This document shows positions 11,810 through 24,279 of a DNA stretch of 64,000 nt, one piece after another. The stretch's first letter is position 1, and each line of letters starts with the position of its first letter. The notes beneath the pieces were generated by a model. That model saw only the letters and a list, made by a program, of their open reading frames with translations, was not told where the DNA came from and did no database searches. This DNA is from Rhodamnia argentea. Lineage: Eukaryota > Streptophyta > Magnoliopsida > Myrtales > Myrtaceae. The position numbers and the translations under genes are program-made. The stretch lies in contig NC_063155.1 in assembly GCF_020921035.1 (NCBI RefSeq), forward strand, positions 9,285,001-9,349,000, read 5' to 3'.

Positions 11810-13845
11810 ATATCCAGGTGGCCATCTGCCGATCATCGCAAGTTAATTAATGCAATTCTCTGTGAAATTTTTGTAAAACAACTCATATTTGTAAGTATAA
11901 TTCTTTGTTGAAATCATTCGCTGTCACCAGTAGCTTATCAATGAACTGATTATTGTAATTTTAGGCCTTACTTAGCATGGAGAGCGTTCATACCTGCCAC
12001 ATGCAACATCTGGTGTAAGATTTCCAGAGTATCCGATACTTGTCGTGGTGCATATCTACAGAGATGAGCTTTCTGACCTTGTTCTTTGGGCATCCATAAG
12101 TGTGACTCAGACTTGAATCTACGGATTCGCAAATTATACCCAAGCCAGGGACATTCGGCCGGTTACAATGTCCTGTCGCCGGTAAATATGAGCAATTCAT
12201 GCTGCACGAAATGCTTCCATTTGCTAGGATGAGCGTTCGGTTCCATGCTGAATGTTGTTATGGTGCTCTTGGTGCGGTTATCTTTGGACGCTGAATTAAT
12301 GCGAATATGTCGACTCAGTGGTTGAGCGATTGATCTAGCGGATTTCTGTGTCCAAATCGCGATGTCACCCAGTTATATTAACCTTGGGGCTACGCCCGCC
12401 ACTTTGTGACTAGAGTCTTGCCCGACACACGTGTGGGTAGACACGTCAAATGGATGGATCGGGTTACGTCATAAATAGTTGATTCAAATAAATTCATGTA
12501 ACCCGATCGATACTCATTTACTACCGTGCAAATCTAGGAATCCATTTCGCCCATACTCAATTAACACATATTCCTAAAATACTTTTATATCTAAATTCAA
12601 TTTAATAAAATTCACATCTAAATTGAGGCAAGAGTGCGGAGTGAGTGAGTGATTGAGCGTGAAATCGAGTGAGGGCTAAAGAGTTATAAGGTGGGTGGCG
12701 TCTAAGTAAATTATAAACACATTGTGATTCATTTAACACTCATGTTATGTTTTAAATCAATTTATGATGCATAAATAACTTATAACAAGTCATCGCATCA
12801 TAAATGAATTAAGAAATGGATTTATGACTTATTTTGACAAGTCTATGTGCGGGCCATTTGCGTGTAGTGATTGATTGAGTTGCTAAGTTTGGCTATCTCC
12901 GATTTATGAAAATTTTCAAATAAGGATTCGAAGTGTTCTCATTTTTCTCAAACAATGGTATGAAGGTAAGTTTGTTTCAATAAGGATCTGAAGTGTTCTA
13001 ATTATTTCAAAGAAGGGCCTAATCAAAGGCATTTTTGTCACTTGTTTTTTTTTCTTTTTCTTTCTTTTTTTTTTTTTCCTTTTTTTTTCCTTTTTTAACC
13101 CTTTTCACCCGATGAGTGTTGCCTCGTCCAACCTTCAAGGGTGGCCGGCCATCATTTGAGACTGGCCACGGGCAAGAAGGAGGGGCAAAAAAAAAGGAAA
13201 AAAAGAAATGGGAAAAAGAATTAAAAGAATAAGTGATGAAAATGTGCTTGATTAGATCGTTTTTTAAAGTAATGAGGGTATTTTAGACACTTATTTGAAA
13301 CAATGTTCATTTCAAATATTTATTTGAGAAAATGAAGGTACTTTATATTCTTATTTGTAATTTTTATCCAAATTTATGCTTTTTTTAATATATAGTACTT
13401 TTTTTTGTCAAATATATATAAAATGTTATTTTTTTTAGTCGAATATATAGTATTTTTTTTTTTATTTTGCTCAAATATATGTAGTATGTTCACTACACTA
13501 CCCTTCGCAAAATAATAATAATAATAATAATCATAATAATGCAGAAAAAAAAATAAATAAATAAACATTTTAACAACGATAATGACGACAAAAATACCTG
13601 AAAAATCCAAAAGAACCCGCAACGTCACTCGTTGACTCATCTTTCTGCAAGCGCAAAGTGTAGTCTGCACTACTCTCTCTGGCCGGCCGCGAAGTTTTGT
13701 CTCGTTGTTGATCGGCGAATCTCTACTCCTCCCGTTCAGACAATGCCTAAGCTCCATATAATCCCCGCGGCGCCTCTCCCACTCCCGCACTCCCCGTCCC
13801 TCGCCTTCTCTCCGTTCCCCCGCCACCACCACCGCCGCCGCCGCC
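11810..13845. other. Intergenic: RsmG 3' flank, a MITE and the NAGLU promoter
   Basis: No gene supported. The stretch up to about 12300 is probably 3' UTR and downstream flank of RsmG. A MULE-like MITE lies at 12909-13369, followed by three imperfect tandem copies of a T-run plus AAATATAT motif (13380-13490) and an ATA microsatellite at 13509-13530. The last 150 bp are CCG-rich leader of NAGLU. Confidence 0.65.
12909..13369. mobile_element. MULE-like MITE of the AAATAAGG..GAAGTG family (copy 1)
   Basis: Terminal inverted repeats, seen as AAATAAGGATTCGAAGTG on the left and as its degenerate complement on the right. Target-duplication-like flanks CGATTTATG (12900-12908) and AAATTTATG (13370-13378) match at seven of nine bases. 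A short GC-rich palindromic core (GGTGGCCGGCCATC near 13140, then CTGGCCACGGGC) sits in otherwise AT-rich sequence. Relatives lie at 31355-31994, about 48705-50392 and 50920-51323. Confidence 0.65.
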
Positions 13846-16800
13846 ATGGCTCCGGCTCGGCCTCCTTTTCCCGCCATTCCCCTCGCCCTCCTCCTCGTCC
13901 TCGGCATCGTCGCCTCCGCTCGGTCCTCCACCGCCGGAGTCGGCTACGTGTCGCGGCTCCTCGAGATTCAGGACCGCGAGCGAGCTCCGGCTGCGGTCCA
14001 GCTGGCCGCGGCCCGCGGCGTGCTTCGGCGGTTGCTGCCTTCGCATGACTCGAGCTTCGAGTTCCTGATCATTTCTAAGGTACTCAATTCACGAGGATTA
14101 GCGTTGTTGCTTGGGATTGTAAGCCTTACGACAGTTTTCGAGGAAACTATTTTGCGCGACATGAGATGATCAGACTGACTCGGTGTATGAGCGCGCGATC
14201 ACTCTTGTTATGAGAGTAAAGTCCTGCGTCGGGCAATCGGGGGCATGTCTTTCATGAACTTGCCATTAGAAATTTGAGTGATAGTATTGTGATCAGAATC
14301 GCTATATATTATCTATTGATCAAAGCTTGTAGACGTTTACTGCTTGACTTTTAATTGATTGCAATGGAGGAAGATTTTCTCTGGAAGGTCAGATCATTCG
14401 CTGATATTTGGTTCTTTCAGGATGAATGCGGCGGTGAGATTTGCTTTATGATAACAAATCATCCTTCGTTCAGCAGACGTGGCACTCCTGAAATAGTGTA
14501 CGCCAACATCCCTTACTCAAATATTGTTTTTGCTGTTAAAGCATTTAACATGTTAGTCAGTTCATTGGTAGTTTCTGTCGTGTCATCTTGGTGAATGTCA
14601 TTAACACTTCGCTGGCACTCGAAGGAGTAGGTACAGCTTGCAAATTTTACTTCATAACCAAAGTGTTTTGCTCAGTAAATTATCAAAGCCCTCATCTTTT
14701 CCTCATGAAAGTCAATGCTTCACGGATCTCCATCTATTCCGAATCTTCATATTGCTTTGGCAGTTTAGCACACATCAGCTTTTGGGGTTAATATTAATAC
14801 ACAGGACGTCCCCATGGAGGATCACTAGTAAGAACTTTTTGAGGAAAGCTCTGAAAGGACAAATAGTTCCTCTGTTACTTCAAATGTTGCCTATTCTCTT
14901 TTTTCGGCCTCTTTTTCTCTTTCCATTGTTGACCATGGTTTTAATTTTTAAATAGGATTTCTGGAGTAACTGGGGTGGAGGTCTTGGCCGGTTTACACTG
15001 GTACTTGAAGTACTGGTGTGGTTCACACATTTCTTGGGATAAAACTGGTGGTCTGCAATTGCATTCAATACCAAAATTTGGTTCTCTTCCCCGTGTTCAG
15101 GATGCTGGCATTGTTGTTCAGAGACCCAATCCTTGGAGTTACTATCAAAATGCTGTTACATCAAGCTGTAAGATTTTACTGAATATTGACCTATACTTTT
15201 TAGGCAGTCATCCTATGGCATTTTATGAGCTACTGATGCATTATCAATATGATGATAAAGTTGTATTTTTGGATTTGGTACTTGCCTAACTACATCAAAT
15301 GTGATTTGGGAAGATTCTTTTGCTTGGTGGGATTGGAGAAGATGGGAGAAAGAAATTGATTGGATGGCCCTTCAAGGTGTCAACTTACCGCTAGCGTTCA
15401 CTGGGCAAGAGGCTATTTGGCAAAAAGTTTTTCAGGTACCCTTTTGGTTCTTAAGATAAAATTATATGAACAAGCTGACATTTGTTCTTGGCAAATTTGT
15501 GGTTTATTCACTGTTGAAAAGAATTTGCTTGTGTCGGCTTTTTATTTATTTCTGATGGATGAAGATGCAGTTGGCTGCTTGGCAAGTCAGCATGAAGCTT
15601 TGGCTCTCAGTTGTATCTTTCTTCTCCCATGAGAGTTAAGTTAGCGTAGAGTCCTAGAGTGAAGGGGATATAGGATACATTCTGTCGTTGCCCCTGTTCA
15701 TATCTGTGATTCCCCTCACTAATGCTTTGAGAAAGAATCATTCAAAATCCATTTTCCATCCTGTCTAAGAATATTTGACATTTTTAAGTCACAACAACTT
15801 TTACTAAGATTTATTACTTTGATCATGGATCCTGTGGTTTAATTTGTTGGGGCATCTGCTGTTGATTAATTCATACAATGAATATGGTATTGCATAATGT
15901 TTCTCTGATAATTGCATTTTAACATGCTTCATCATGTCTGATTTGGTATTATCCTCCACATTTCTTCAGCAGAGGTTTAACACAAGCACGTCGGATTTGG
16001 ATGATTTCTTTGGAGGTCCTGCATTTCTCGCCTGGTCTCGCATGGGAAATTTGCATGGGTGAGCTACATTTTCTCATTTGGTGATCTCACTGCTGGTTCT
16101 CTCATCCAAACTTTTTTAGGTTAATAGGTGAGTTGTCTATGTTTTGGCCTTTTTTTAGACTATTTCTGATTTCGTAAATGTCAACATGCTCTTCATGACA
16201 GGTTTTGCTTTTGACTTTGCAGTTTGTTCTTGTGTGTCTTCTTTTTACATAGTCCTTTGCTACTCAAAATAATCAGGTTGAGATAATTGAAATCGTAAAA
16301 AGGTTTTTTCAAATGTACCATCCAGAATGTGTGTGTCATATAGTATCTAGCCACCACAGTACTCTCTTCCTCACTTTGTTGTCATTGATTTCAGTAGTAC
16401 CTGTCATAATTAATGAGCTTATCTTAGCACAGATGGGGTGGACCACTACCGCAGAGTTGGTTGGACCAACAACTACATCTGCAGAAAAAAATTCTGAGAA
16501 GAATGTATGAACTTGGGATGACACCAGGTACCAGGTCAACTGTATATTGACCTGCATTTTGAAGTCGACTTCTTCTATCACTTGGAAGCTTCTCATCAAT
16601 AGATGTTATTTTAGACTCTATTTCCTCTCATTTGACCTGCAAGAATGAAAAATAAAAAATCCGACTCTTGTGATGTCAGTTTATTGTCATTGCTCACGAT
16701 CTCACAATTAGATTGAACTCGTCTAGTATGATGTAGGCACTTAAGTACTTGGGATGTCTGAACATAACATTGGATGTCCTCGACTTCACCACTGAGAAAT

Positions 16801-19800
16801 CGTGATGTAAGGGGGAATCATGCAGGACCAGCTTTATTAAGAAAGTTGCTCCTACAAACACACAAGTATAGCCTAGTTTGGAGTCATTAGGAACATCCCA
16901 CTTGGTCTAGGTAAACAATAATTCAACTCTTTATCTCTCTTGCAGTCCTTCCAGCCTTTTCTGGGAATGTTCCAGCAGCACTAAAAGATATATTCCCTTC
17001 AGCAAAGATCACTCGCCTAGGGAATTGGTGAGCACCTCCCTTGGCAACTTGATTCAGAACTTTCTCCTGATGTCCCTGTTAATTTCTTGTCTGTAAAAAG
17101 ATGTAATAACGTGTGCAGCATGTATGTTGATTAATTTCCTATGACTGTCTCAAGAGGAATGTGCGTGGTTATCCAGTGTCCATGAAATCATGACCATGAT
17201 CCCGTAATCAAAATAGCACATGCTAAGCATCTATCATCTTGTTTATTTGAGTTGCGCATGGTTTTATCATGGGCATTAGAATCTTGTTTTAGTTTTCTTA
17301 CTGCATCTGTCCAACATATTTTAGGTTTTCCGTTGAGAGTAATCCAAGATGGTGCTGCACTTACCTTCTTGACGCAACTGACCCCCTCTTCGTTGAAATT
17401 GGACGGGCATTCATTGAACAACAACTGAGAGGTTTGCACAATCCTCCGCAATACTTTAATTTTCTTTGCTTGTTGTATATGAAAGGTGTCTTCTTTCTCC
17501 ATAGTCATCTTCTTTTTTCTGCTTCGTTCTCAGAATATGGAAGAACTGGTCACATTTACAACTGGTAAGAACTCTCATCATTTCACTAATGATTGCTCTG
17601 CCCAATCGAAGTTATTGTGGATGAACATATAATGCTGATGTTACTTGTGGCATTGTTCCTCATACTTAAAGTTGTGAAGCTGCTAATGGAGTTGTTGCAC
17701 ACCTTGGCATTCATGATCCATGTGCAAAATGGCGATTTACATGCCCATAACAACTGCTGTTCTTTTAGGTTTGGGTCTGGTTCTAGCCTAAATAGGCAGG
17801 CTATGCTTGGACTTTCTGGTTGGAGTTTTTATTTGGCTAATAGCATTATCGGTTGCTGTAGAAAAACCATAATGGCCTTTTCCTCAATTCTCTCTTTTTA
17901 ATTAAGTCTTGAGTCTGGCTGAAAAAAAAAAAGACTTGGTTGGGGTTTTTATTTGTCGAATAGCAGTATCGGCTGCTGTAGAAGAACCATAATGGCCTTT
18001 TCTACAAAACTCTCTTTTTAATTAAGTCTGGAGAGAGAGGGGAGGTATGGTATGGCTGAAAAAAAGACCTGGTTGGGGTTTATTTTGTGAAACTGCTGCC
18101 TTGGAGAACTAGTATCTTTGATGTGGGTCCACATATTTGGATGTTTGCTTTGACCAATTAGGATCAATCATCATCACATATGCAAACAAAAGTCATATAA
18201 GGAAACCTTCCCCTGAAGAGAGTTGCAGGTGGATTGTATGAATGGGTCCAGGGGCACAGATCTGGGCCTCTGAAGTTGAATGTATTTGTACAGAGTTCTT
18301 CTACAAATATGTTCAAGTAGTTTTAACTTCCACTGAATACTAAAATTTCCTTTCCTCTGGCCTTGCCCCAATTTTTGGCTGTGTCATCGTATTCTTCATT
18401 TACAATGCTACAAATAAAAGAGTAATCTGTGGAATCTGCAAGTCATAGTACACCCTGAATGTCCAGCTTTATGGTGAAACGGAACATAACAGCTGCCAGA
18501 ACATGTTGGAACCTACAGTTTATGACATTAGTTATTTTGGAACAATAGATTGACCCAGTCGAAGTATATCTGTAATTGGTGATCTAAAATACATTGAGTA
18601 CTTGTGCCTTTTTCTGTCTACCTTCTGTTATGTATAGGCCTCTTCCATGTAGGGCATTACGTGATGAATTTTTGGGTTATTGCAGTGACACCTTTGATGA
18701 GAACACTCCACCTGTAGATGAACCAGCATATATATCTTCCTTAGGTGCTGCAATCTTTGAAGGAATGCGGAGTGGTGATGCTGATGCAGTCTGGCTGATG
18801 CAGGTGTGAAGTACCATCCGCTAACAAACTTTCTTCGGCAACTACGAGATTTCTATGTGCCAAATATATGGTTTGAATGTCTTGATGGTGGTTTTTCACA
18901 TTACTCCAATCTAAGGTACTCTTCTTTGTCTTTTCTTCAGGGATGGCTGTTTTCCTATGATCCATTCTGGAGACCTCCCCAAATGAAGGTGAGTACGCCC
19001 CATCACATTGCTGTGAAATTGCCTGCAGTGCTCTCTCCAAGTAAACATCAAAACTTGTGTGGCCATATTGAATGGCCACTATGTTGCTTTCTTCTTTTTG
19101 AATATTTAAACAACTTTTGCATATTTTGTGGTGCTGCTCTTCACAGACAGATGGCAGAGATATTGGTGGATGTGCCTGATTTTTGTCAATTTGCTCTACT
19201 TATTGTGTTTAAGCTTATATTTGCTGGTAGATAATTCTGCAGTATGTGGTTGCTTCAGGCACTTCTACACTCTGTGCCACTGGGGAAGCTGGTAGTCCTT
19301 GATCTCTTCGCTGAAGTGAAACCCATATGGATTACTTCGGAGCAGTTTTATGGGGTGCCTTACATCTGGAAAGTTGCCTCCCTGTTCCTTTTGTTTGTAA
19401 TGATACCTAGAATATTTCCATGTGACTGAAAATCTAACTCAGGTTCTCCCAAAAAAGTTATGTCCGGAATGGGAAGCAACAAACAGTAGCTTGGTTTTGT
19501 CATTGTGTTTTTACGGACCAGATTGGGTTTTTGACAATTTTACATCTTCATTGATTGAGCTTGAACGTGAGCCTTTGCCTATTTCTATGTTCATTTGGGT
19601 TAATATCCTATTCTGTTTTTTGCTTTTATGTATTTCAGGTGCATGCTTCACAACTTTGCTGGAAATATTGAGATGTACGGGGTACTAGATGCTGTTGCAT
19701 CTGGACCAATTGAAGCTCGTATGAGTGAAAACTCAACAATGGTAGATTCATTTTCTTGATGTGGATGGCATTAATTGTTAGTTGCTTGTTTGAGTAAAAT

Positions 19801-22791
19801 ATGGAGTTCTGGTCACTTTCACATCATTGCTGGTGGCCACTTATCTGGATGTCAATGTTGGGCAATAAAGGGAAACTATCTGTATTTTTGTTCCATTCGG
19901 CTGCTCATCTTCATCACAGACAAGCAAGATATATGAAGAATGAATAACATTGAGGAAGATCACGCATTTTGGATATGTATTGTGTAGGGAAAGTGCTCAG
20001 GCTATCTTTTGTACAATGGGTTTTTGCACTGTTTTACGGTGTTCACTTGTTGGCTAACCAACTGAAATCTCTTGTTTCCTAAAACATACAAGATGTTTGA
20101 AGAAAGAATAATGTTGAGGATGATCACACATTTTCAATATGTAATGTGTATGGAGAGGGCTCAGGTTATCTTTTGTACAATAGGTTTTTGCACTGTTTTT
20201 CGGTGTTGACTTGTTGGCTGACCAACTGAAATCTCTAGTTTCCAACACTTTTTTCCTTTTCATTTTCATAGGAAGATCACACTGAACATGAGATTATGAA
20301 TGTAATATGAACTAATTGACAAGTGATTATCATCAATTGGAGTGAGATTGCTTTGTTGATAGTTGATCTGTGGCTGAAATCGGTGCTTAAAATTGCCCAT
20401 AGAAAAGGTTGTGACCAGATTTATTGTAGCTTCATGTGGAAATGATGCTTTGTTAGGATTAATCTCCACTCTTTGTTTTTTTTTTTTTTGGTAAGGAATC
20501 TCCACTCTTTGTTTTGCTCTGAATTATCTTTTTTTTTTCTTTTTTAATCTTAAAACCAATTTGAAGAATTTACTGCTATTTTTCTTGTTGATTGCTGAAG
20601 GTTGGTGTTGGAATGTCTATGGAGGGCATAGAGCAAAATCCTGTTGTTTATGATCTCATGTCTGAGATGGCATTTCAGCAAAGGAAAGTCGATGTTAAGG
20701 TAATTGAAACTATATCTGCCTGACTTCGATGTGAAATGCAAACACATAAGAATAGCAAGTACCCACAAGCCTCGTCTTGTCGCCTATGCTCATCCCAATT
20801 GTTCTCTGTGGGATGTGACTTTGCAGTATCCCGGTATTCGCATGGGTTTTGTACTGCTCAATCTCTTACTTGTTAGATCAGAGTTTTAGCGAAATGCTAC
20901 ATTTTTTCTGTCACTGACATACATTGTAAAGCAGAACAAATTGTTAGGACATAGTCTATGCTTCTTCCAAAAGGGCTACCTACAGAATTAGTTGGGTGTG
21001 GAGCATTTTGAACTGGAAAAGTCACCTAATTTGGTTACTATTACTTAACATTCTATTGTTTAAACCTTTCCTTTCCCTGTCTGCATTGTTTGATTGTGTG
21101 GGCACAACTTGAATAAATATGAACTTTTTGTGTTGGTTTAAAATTGTGTTTCCTCTCTACCTCAGACATGGATCGATCTATATTCAGCTAGGCGTTATGG
21201 GAAATCAGTTTCTTCGATAAAAGAAGCATGGAACATCCTTTATCACACGATCTATAACTGCACCGATGGATTATATGTAAGTCTTTTCTGTGTTCACATT
21301 TGTTGTATGTGTTTAGGTTGCTCTGATGCATGTTGTAGTTTTACTTGTCCGATGGATAAATGACTGTACAAAAATATCTATGCTGACATATTTCTGCATT
21401 ATCCAAAACGATATTGTATTATGTTTTTGTCAGTGGCCTTTTTGTTTCATTGATGCAGGACAAGAACAGGGATGTCATTGTGGCTTTCCCTGATGCTGAT
21501 CCTTCTTCAATTTCATTCTCACAACTGAGGTATCGTCGCCATGGAAAGCCACTTTTGAGAAGAGCAGTGCTGAATGAAAAAACTGGTTTGACTGATCAGC
21601 CTCATTTGTGGTACTCGACATCCGAAGTGGTACGCGCGCTAGAACTTTTCCTTGCAGGTGGCGATCAACTGCAATCTAGTGATACTTACAGGTTCCATGC
21701 TTCAATTTATGTCAAATCAAATATTTTTTGAAGTTTTTTCTGCTAACTATGTTGATGGACAGTCAAAAGTCTTCAGTTTTGTTCATGCATCTTCTCTCTC
21801 ATCATTTTTTTTTGTCTCAATACTCTGCAATTTTTTTGCTTCCAATTTCATCATAGGTATGATCTCGTTGATCTAACAAGACAAGCTCTGGCAAAGAATG
21901 CAAACGAACTATTTTTGAAAGTCATAGAAGATTACCAGCAACAAGATGTTTATGGAGTTGCTTTACATAGCCAGAAATTCCTGAATCTTGTTGAGGACAT
22001 GGACACACTCTTGGCTTGTCATGAAGGATTTCTTCTGGGACCTTGGTTAGAAAGTGCCAAGCAACTCGCCCAAGGTGAAGAACAGCAAAGACAGGTATGG
22101 AGGCTTTCAGTCACTGATCAATCAGTTTTAGAATTTTTTGGAAACTTAATGTCTGCAAGGTGATACTTCGACAGTTTGAATGGAATACGAGGACACAGAT
22201 AACAATGTGGTTTGATAACTCAGCAGAGGAAGCAAGTCTACTGCGTGATTATGGTGAGGAAATTGAACCTTTTGCATAGTTTCTTCTAAAGCTCTCGTGG
22301 AATATACAATCCTTGGAAGTAGCTGGTTTTCATTGAAAGTTATTATATTCGCAATAGAGCAGACATTGCTGCATCACATCTCTTACATGCTTTTAAGAAC
22401 TTAATGCTTTCGATCTCCATAATTTTCTTACCACATCTCATACTTTTATCCTGGATTGCTATGAAATTCATCTGCAGAGAGAGAAAGCTAGAGCATAATT
22501 TTTGGGTGACTGATCTTCCTTTCCTTTTGTTCAGGAAACAAATATTGGAGCGGACTTCTAAGAGATTACTATGGTCCACGAGCAGCTCTTTATTTCAAAT
22601 TTCTAAAAGAGAGTTTGGAGGAGGGCCACGATTTCCGGTTGAAAGAATGGAGGAAGGAATGGGTAAAGCTTACAAATGATTGGCAAAACAGCAGAAACCT
22701 GTACCCATCGGAGAGCATGGGTCACGCTTTTCACATATCACAATGGCTATATGACAAATACTTGAGAGATCCTGACACTTATGATCAGTAG
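13846..22791 (+). CDS. NAGLU: Alpha-N-acetylglucosaminidase, GH89 (NAGLU; Arabidopsis CYL1-like)
   Basis: GH89 enzymes remove terminal alpha-linked N-acetylglucosamine; in animals they act in lysosomal heparan sulfate breakdown, while the plant substrate is less clear. Nineteen exons: 13846-14079, 14421-14497, 14956-15167, 15314-15435, 15973-16058, 16433-16527, 16946-17027, 17325-17431, 17534-17564, 18686-18803, 18941-18988, 19259-19368, 19639-19741, 20601-20699, 21166-21276, 21459-21691, 21857-22094, 22175-22253 and 22535-22791. They give 813 residues. A signal peptide opens the protein ([13 protein letters not shown]). GH89 marks are [53 protein letters not shown] and [14 protein letters not shown]354 (in TFDEN) and E483 (in MEGIEQ) align, from memory, with the two catalytic glutamates of human NAGLU. 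Every intron has GT-AG ends except the one after 19368, which starts with GA. Confidence 0.94.
17817..18090 (+). repeat. Tandem duplication in NAGLU intron 9
   Basis: Two imperfect copies of a unit of about 120-130 bp lie at 17817-17936 and 17937-18069. Each starts TGGTTGGRGTTTTTATTTG, contains CCATAATGGCCTTTTC and ends GGCTGAAAAA...AGAC. A truncated third copy follows at 18070-18090. Non-coding. Confidence 0.85.
19921..20246 (+). repeat. Tandem duplication in NAGLU intron 13
   Basis: Two adjacent copies of about 160 bp (19921-20087 and 20088-20246) share GTTTTTGCACTGTTTT, TATCTTTTGTACAAT and CCAACTGAAATCTC. They differ at scattered bases. Non-coding, inside the intron after exon 13. Confidence 0.85.
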
Positions 22792-23409
22792 CAAAGACTA
22801 CAAAGCAGAATCCTAAATAAGGCCTTGGGGGATCGACCGCGAATCGCTCACTACAATATCATTCATAGGCTGCGTGTTATTTAGCTTGCAATCAGGCCCT
22901 ACTTCTCTGCGGCAGTCTCTTTGTTAACTGAATGCAAAGTTCATCTTGTGTCTTTCTTCTTTTTTGTCGTGAATGATAAGGTGTAATGGAGCTCTTCCAA
23001 CTATGTTTCTTGGGAACAAAAACCATAGCGAAATTCTTGCCTGGTCGGGCCTTACATGATAATCTTGTTTTTTCTTATGCAAGCACGACTATACTAGCAA
23101 ACTGTTACAGCGATTCCATCAGATGAAGTTAAAGTATCGCTTGCGATGTCATCTTTTCAGGCCCACTTGATTTCAAGCTACTAAACGAAGGATGGAGTGG
23201 AATGAAGTTGAATCTTTCCCATATGAAAGTTTGTGTTTCGAATGTCCATGTAGGTTTTGGAAATAAAGATAAGCTTCCTGCAAGAGCTAAAAAAATTCTT
23301 TGGATAAGGTTATGATTATTTTGGCTATCGGTTCTGGGATGAACAAAATAGAAAAATAATAAGAACTGTTGATGTTACATTCAATGAAAACATGTGATAC
23401 AAGGACAGA

Positions 23410-24226
23410 TTTGTGTAGAATTTAGTGTGAGAAACAAATGGTGGAGATTATAGAGGACGCATGGCTCCAAGCCAGAACTGAAGACCGCAACGGCTCAGCC
23501 CCTTTTTACTTAACGGCAGTCATCCTCTGGTGTATCTGGAAATCAAGGAATGGTGTAGTGTTCCGGGGAGAGAAGCCCTGCGCGGATAATTTAATTGAGG
23601 AAGCGGAGACGAATCGTAAGCTATAGCAAATGGAATCCCAAAGATCGTAGCTTTTACAGGAATGCCCCGATTACCTCTCTACTGGGTGGCTCCGTAAATC
23701 AAGATCTGAAATTGAATGTCGATGCGTCAATGGGAGGTGCAGATCCGAGAGGTGCGATGGGTCTCTTGTGCACTCGCGAGTGGTTCTTGACGGCTTTAAG
23801 GGGACGATCCACTCTTGTTCAGCTCTAAGCAAGCTCTTGCCTTGCTTGCGGGGTTGAAGATGCTTGCTGGGAGAGAGATAAAAGACCGAGCTTCGTGCGG
23901 CTGTAGAATCCGACTCGCTAAATCTAGTTCGTGCGGTCAACGAGAAGGACAAAGTCTACTGGGAAGTTGCAGCAATTATAAGCCAAGCCCAACAGATACT
24001 AGCCCACTACCCAAATATTTCGTGGGCCACTGCAAGAGAGAGGCTAATAGCCGACTGATCGCCAAGATGAGCCGCTCAAATCTTCTTCCGACAAACTGGG
24101 TTACTTTCCCACCTCAAATCCTTTGGGACTTAATTTGTGCTGATGCCCCTCTTTTGGGCCTTATTGTACGAAACTCAAATTATCAGTAATGCAATATCAT
24201 CTTTCCGACCAAAAAAAAAAAAAAAT
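23410..24226 (+). mobile_element. 5'-truncated, frameshifted LINE remnant: RNase H end and poly-A tail
   Basis: Three frames in succession carry the end of a plant LINE protein. The first has the linker ILWCIWKSRNGVVFRGE (about 23520-23573). The second has the RNase H start LKLNVDASMGG (about 23708-23740). Then come VESDSLNLVRAVNEKDKVYW (from 23903) and CKREANSRLIAKMSRSN (from 24031), in different frames. At least three frame changes break it. It ends TTTCCGACC followed by about 15 A at 24212-24226, the expected LINE tail. The upstream endonuclease and reverse transcriptase are absent, as in typical 5'-truncated insertions. No target duplication could be fixed. Confidence 0.78.
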
Positions 24227-24279
24227 TGGAGGGGATTTTAGGAGTGTTTTGCGTAGAAATCTAGAAATAGTTGATGTAG

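Noticed and set aside
13374-13931. 185-codon minus-strand frame antisense to NAGLU exon 1
   Set aside because: It mixes the complement of the CCG-rich leader with simple AT repeats. NAGLU on the plus strand explains the region.
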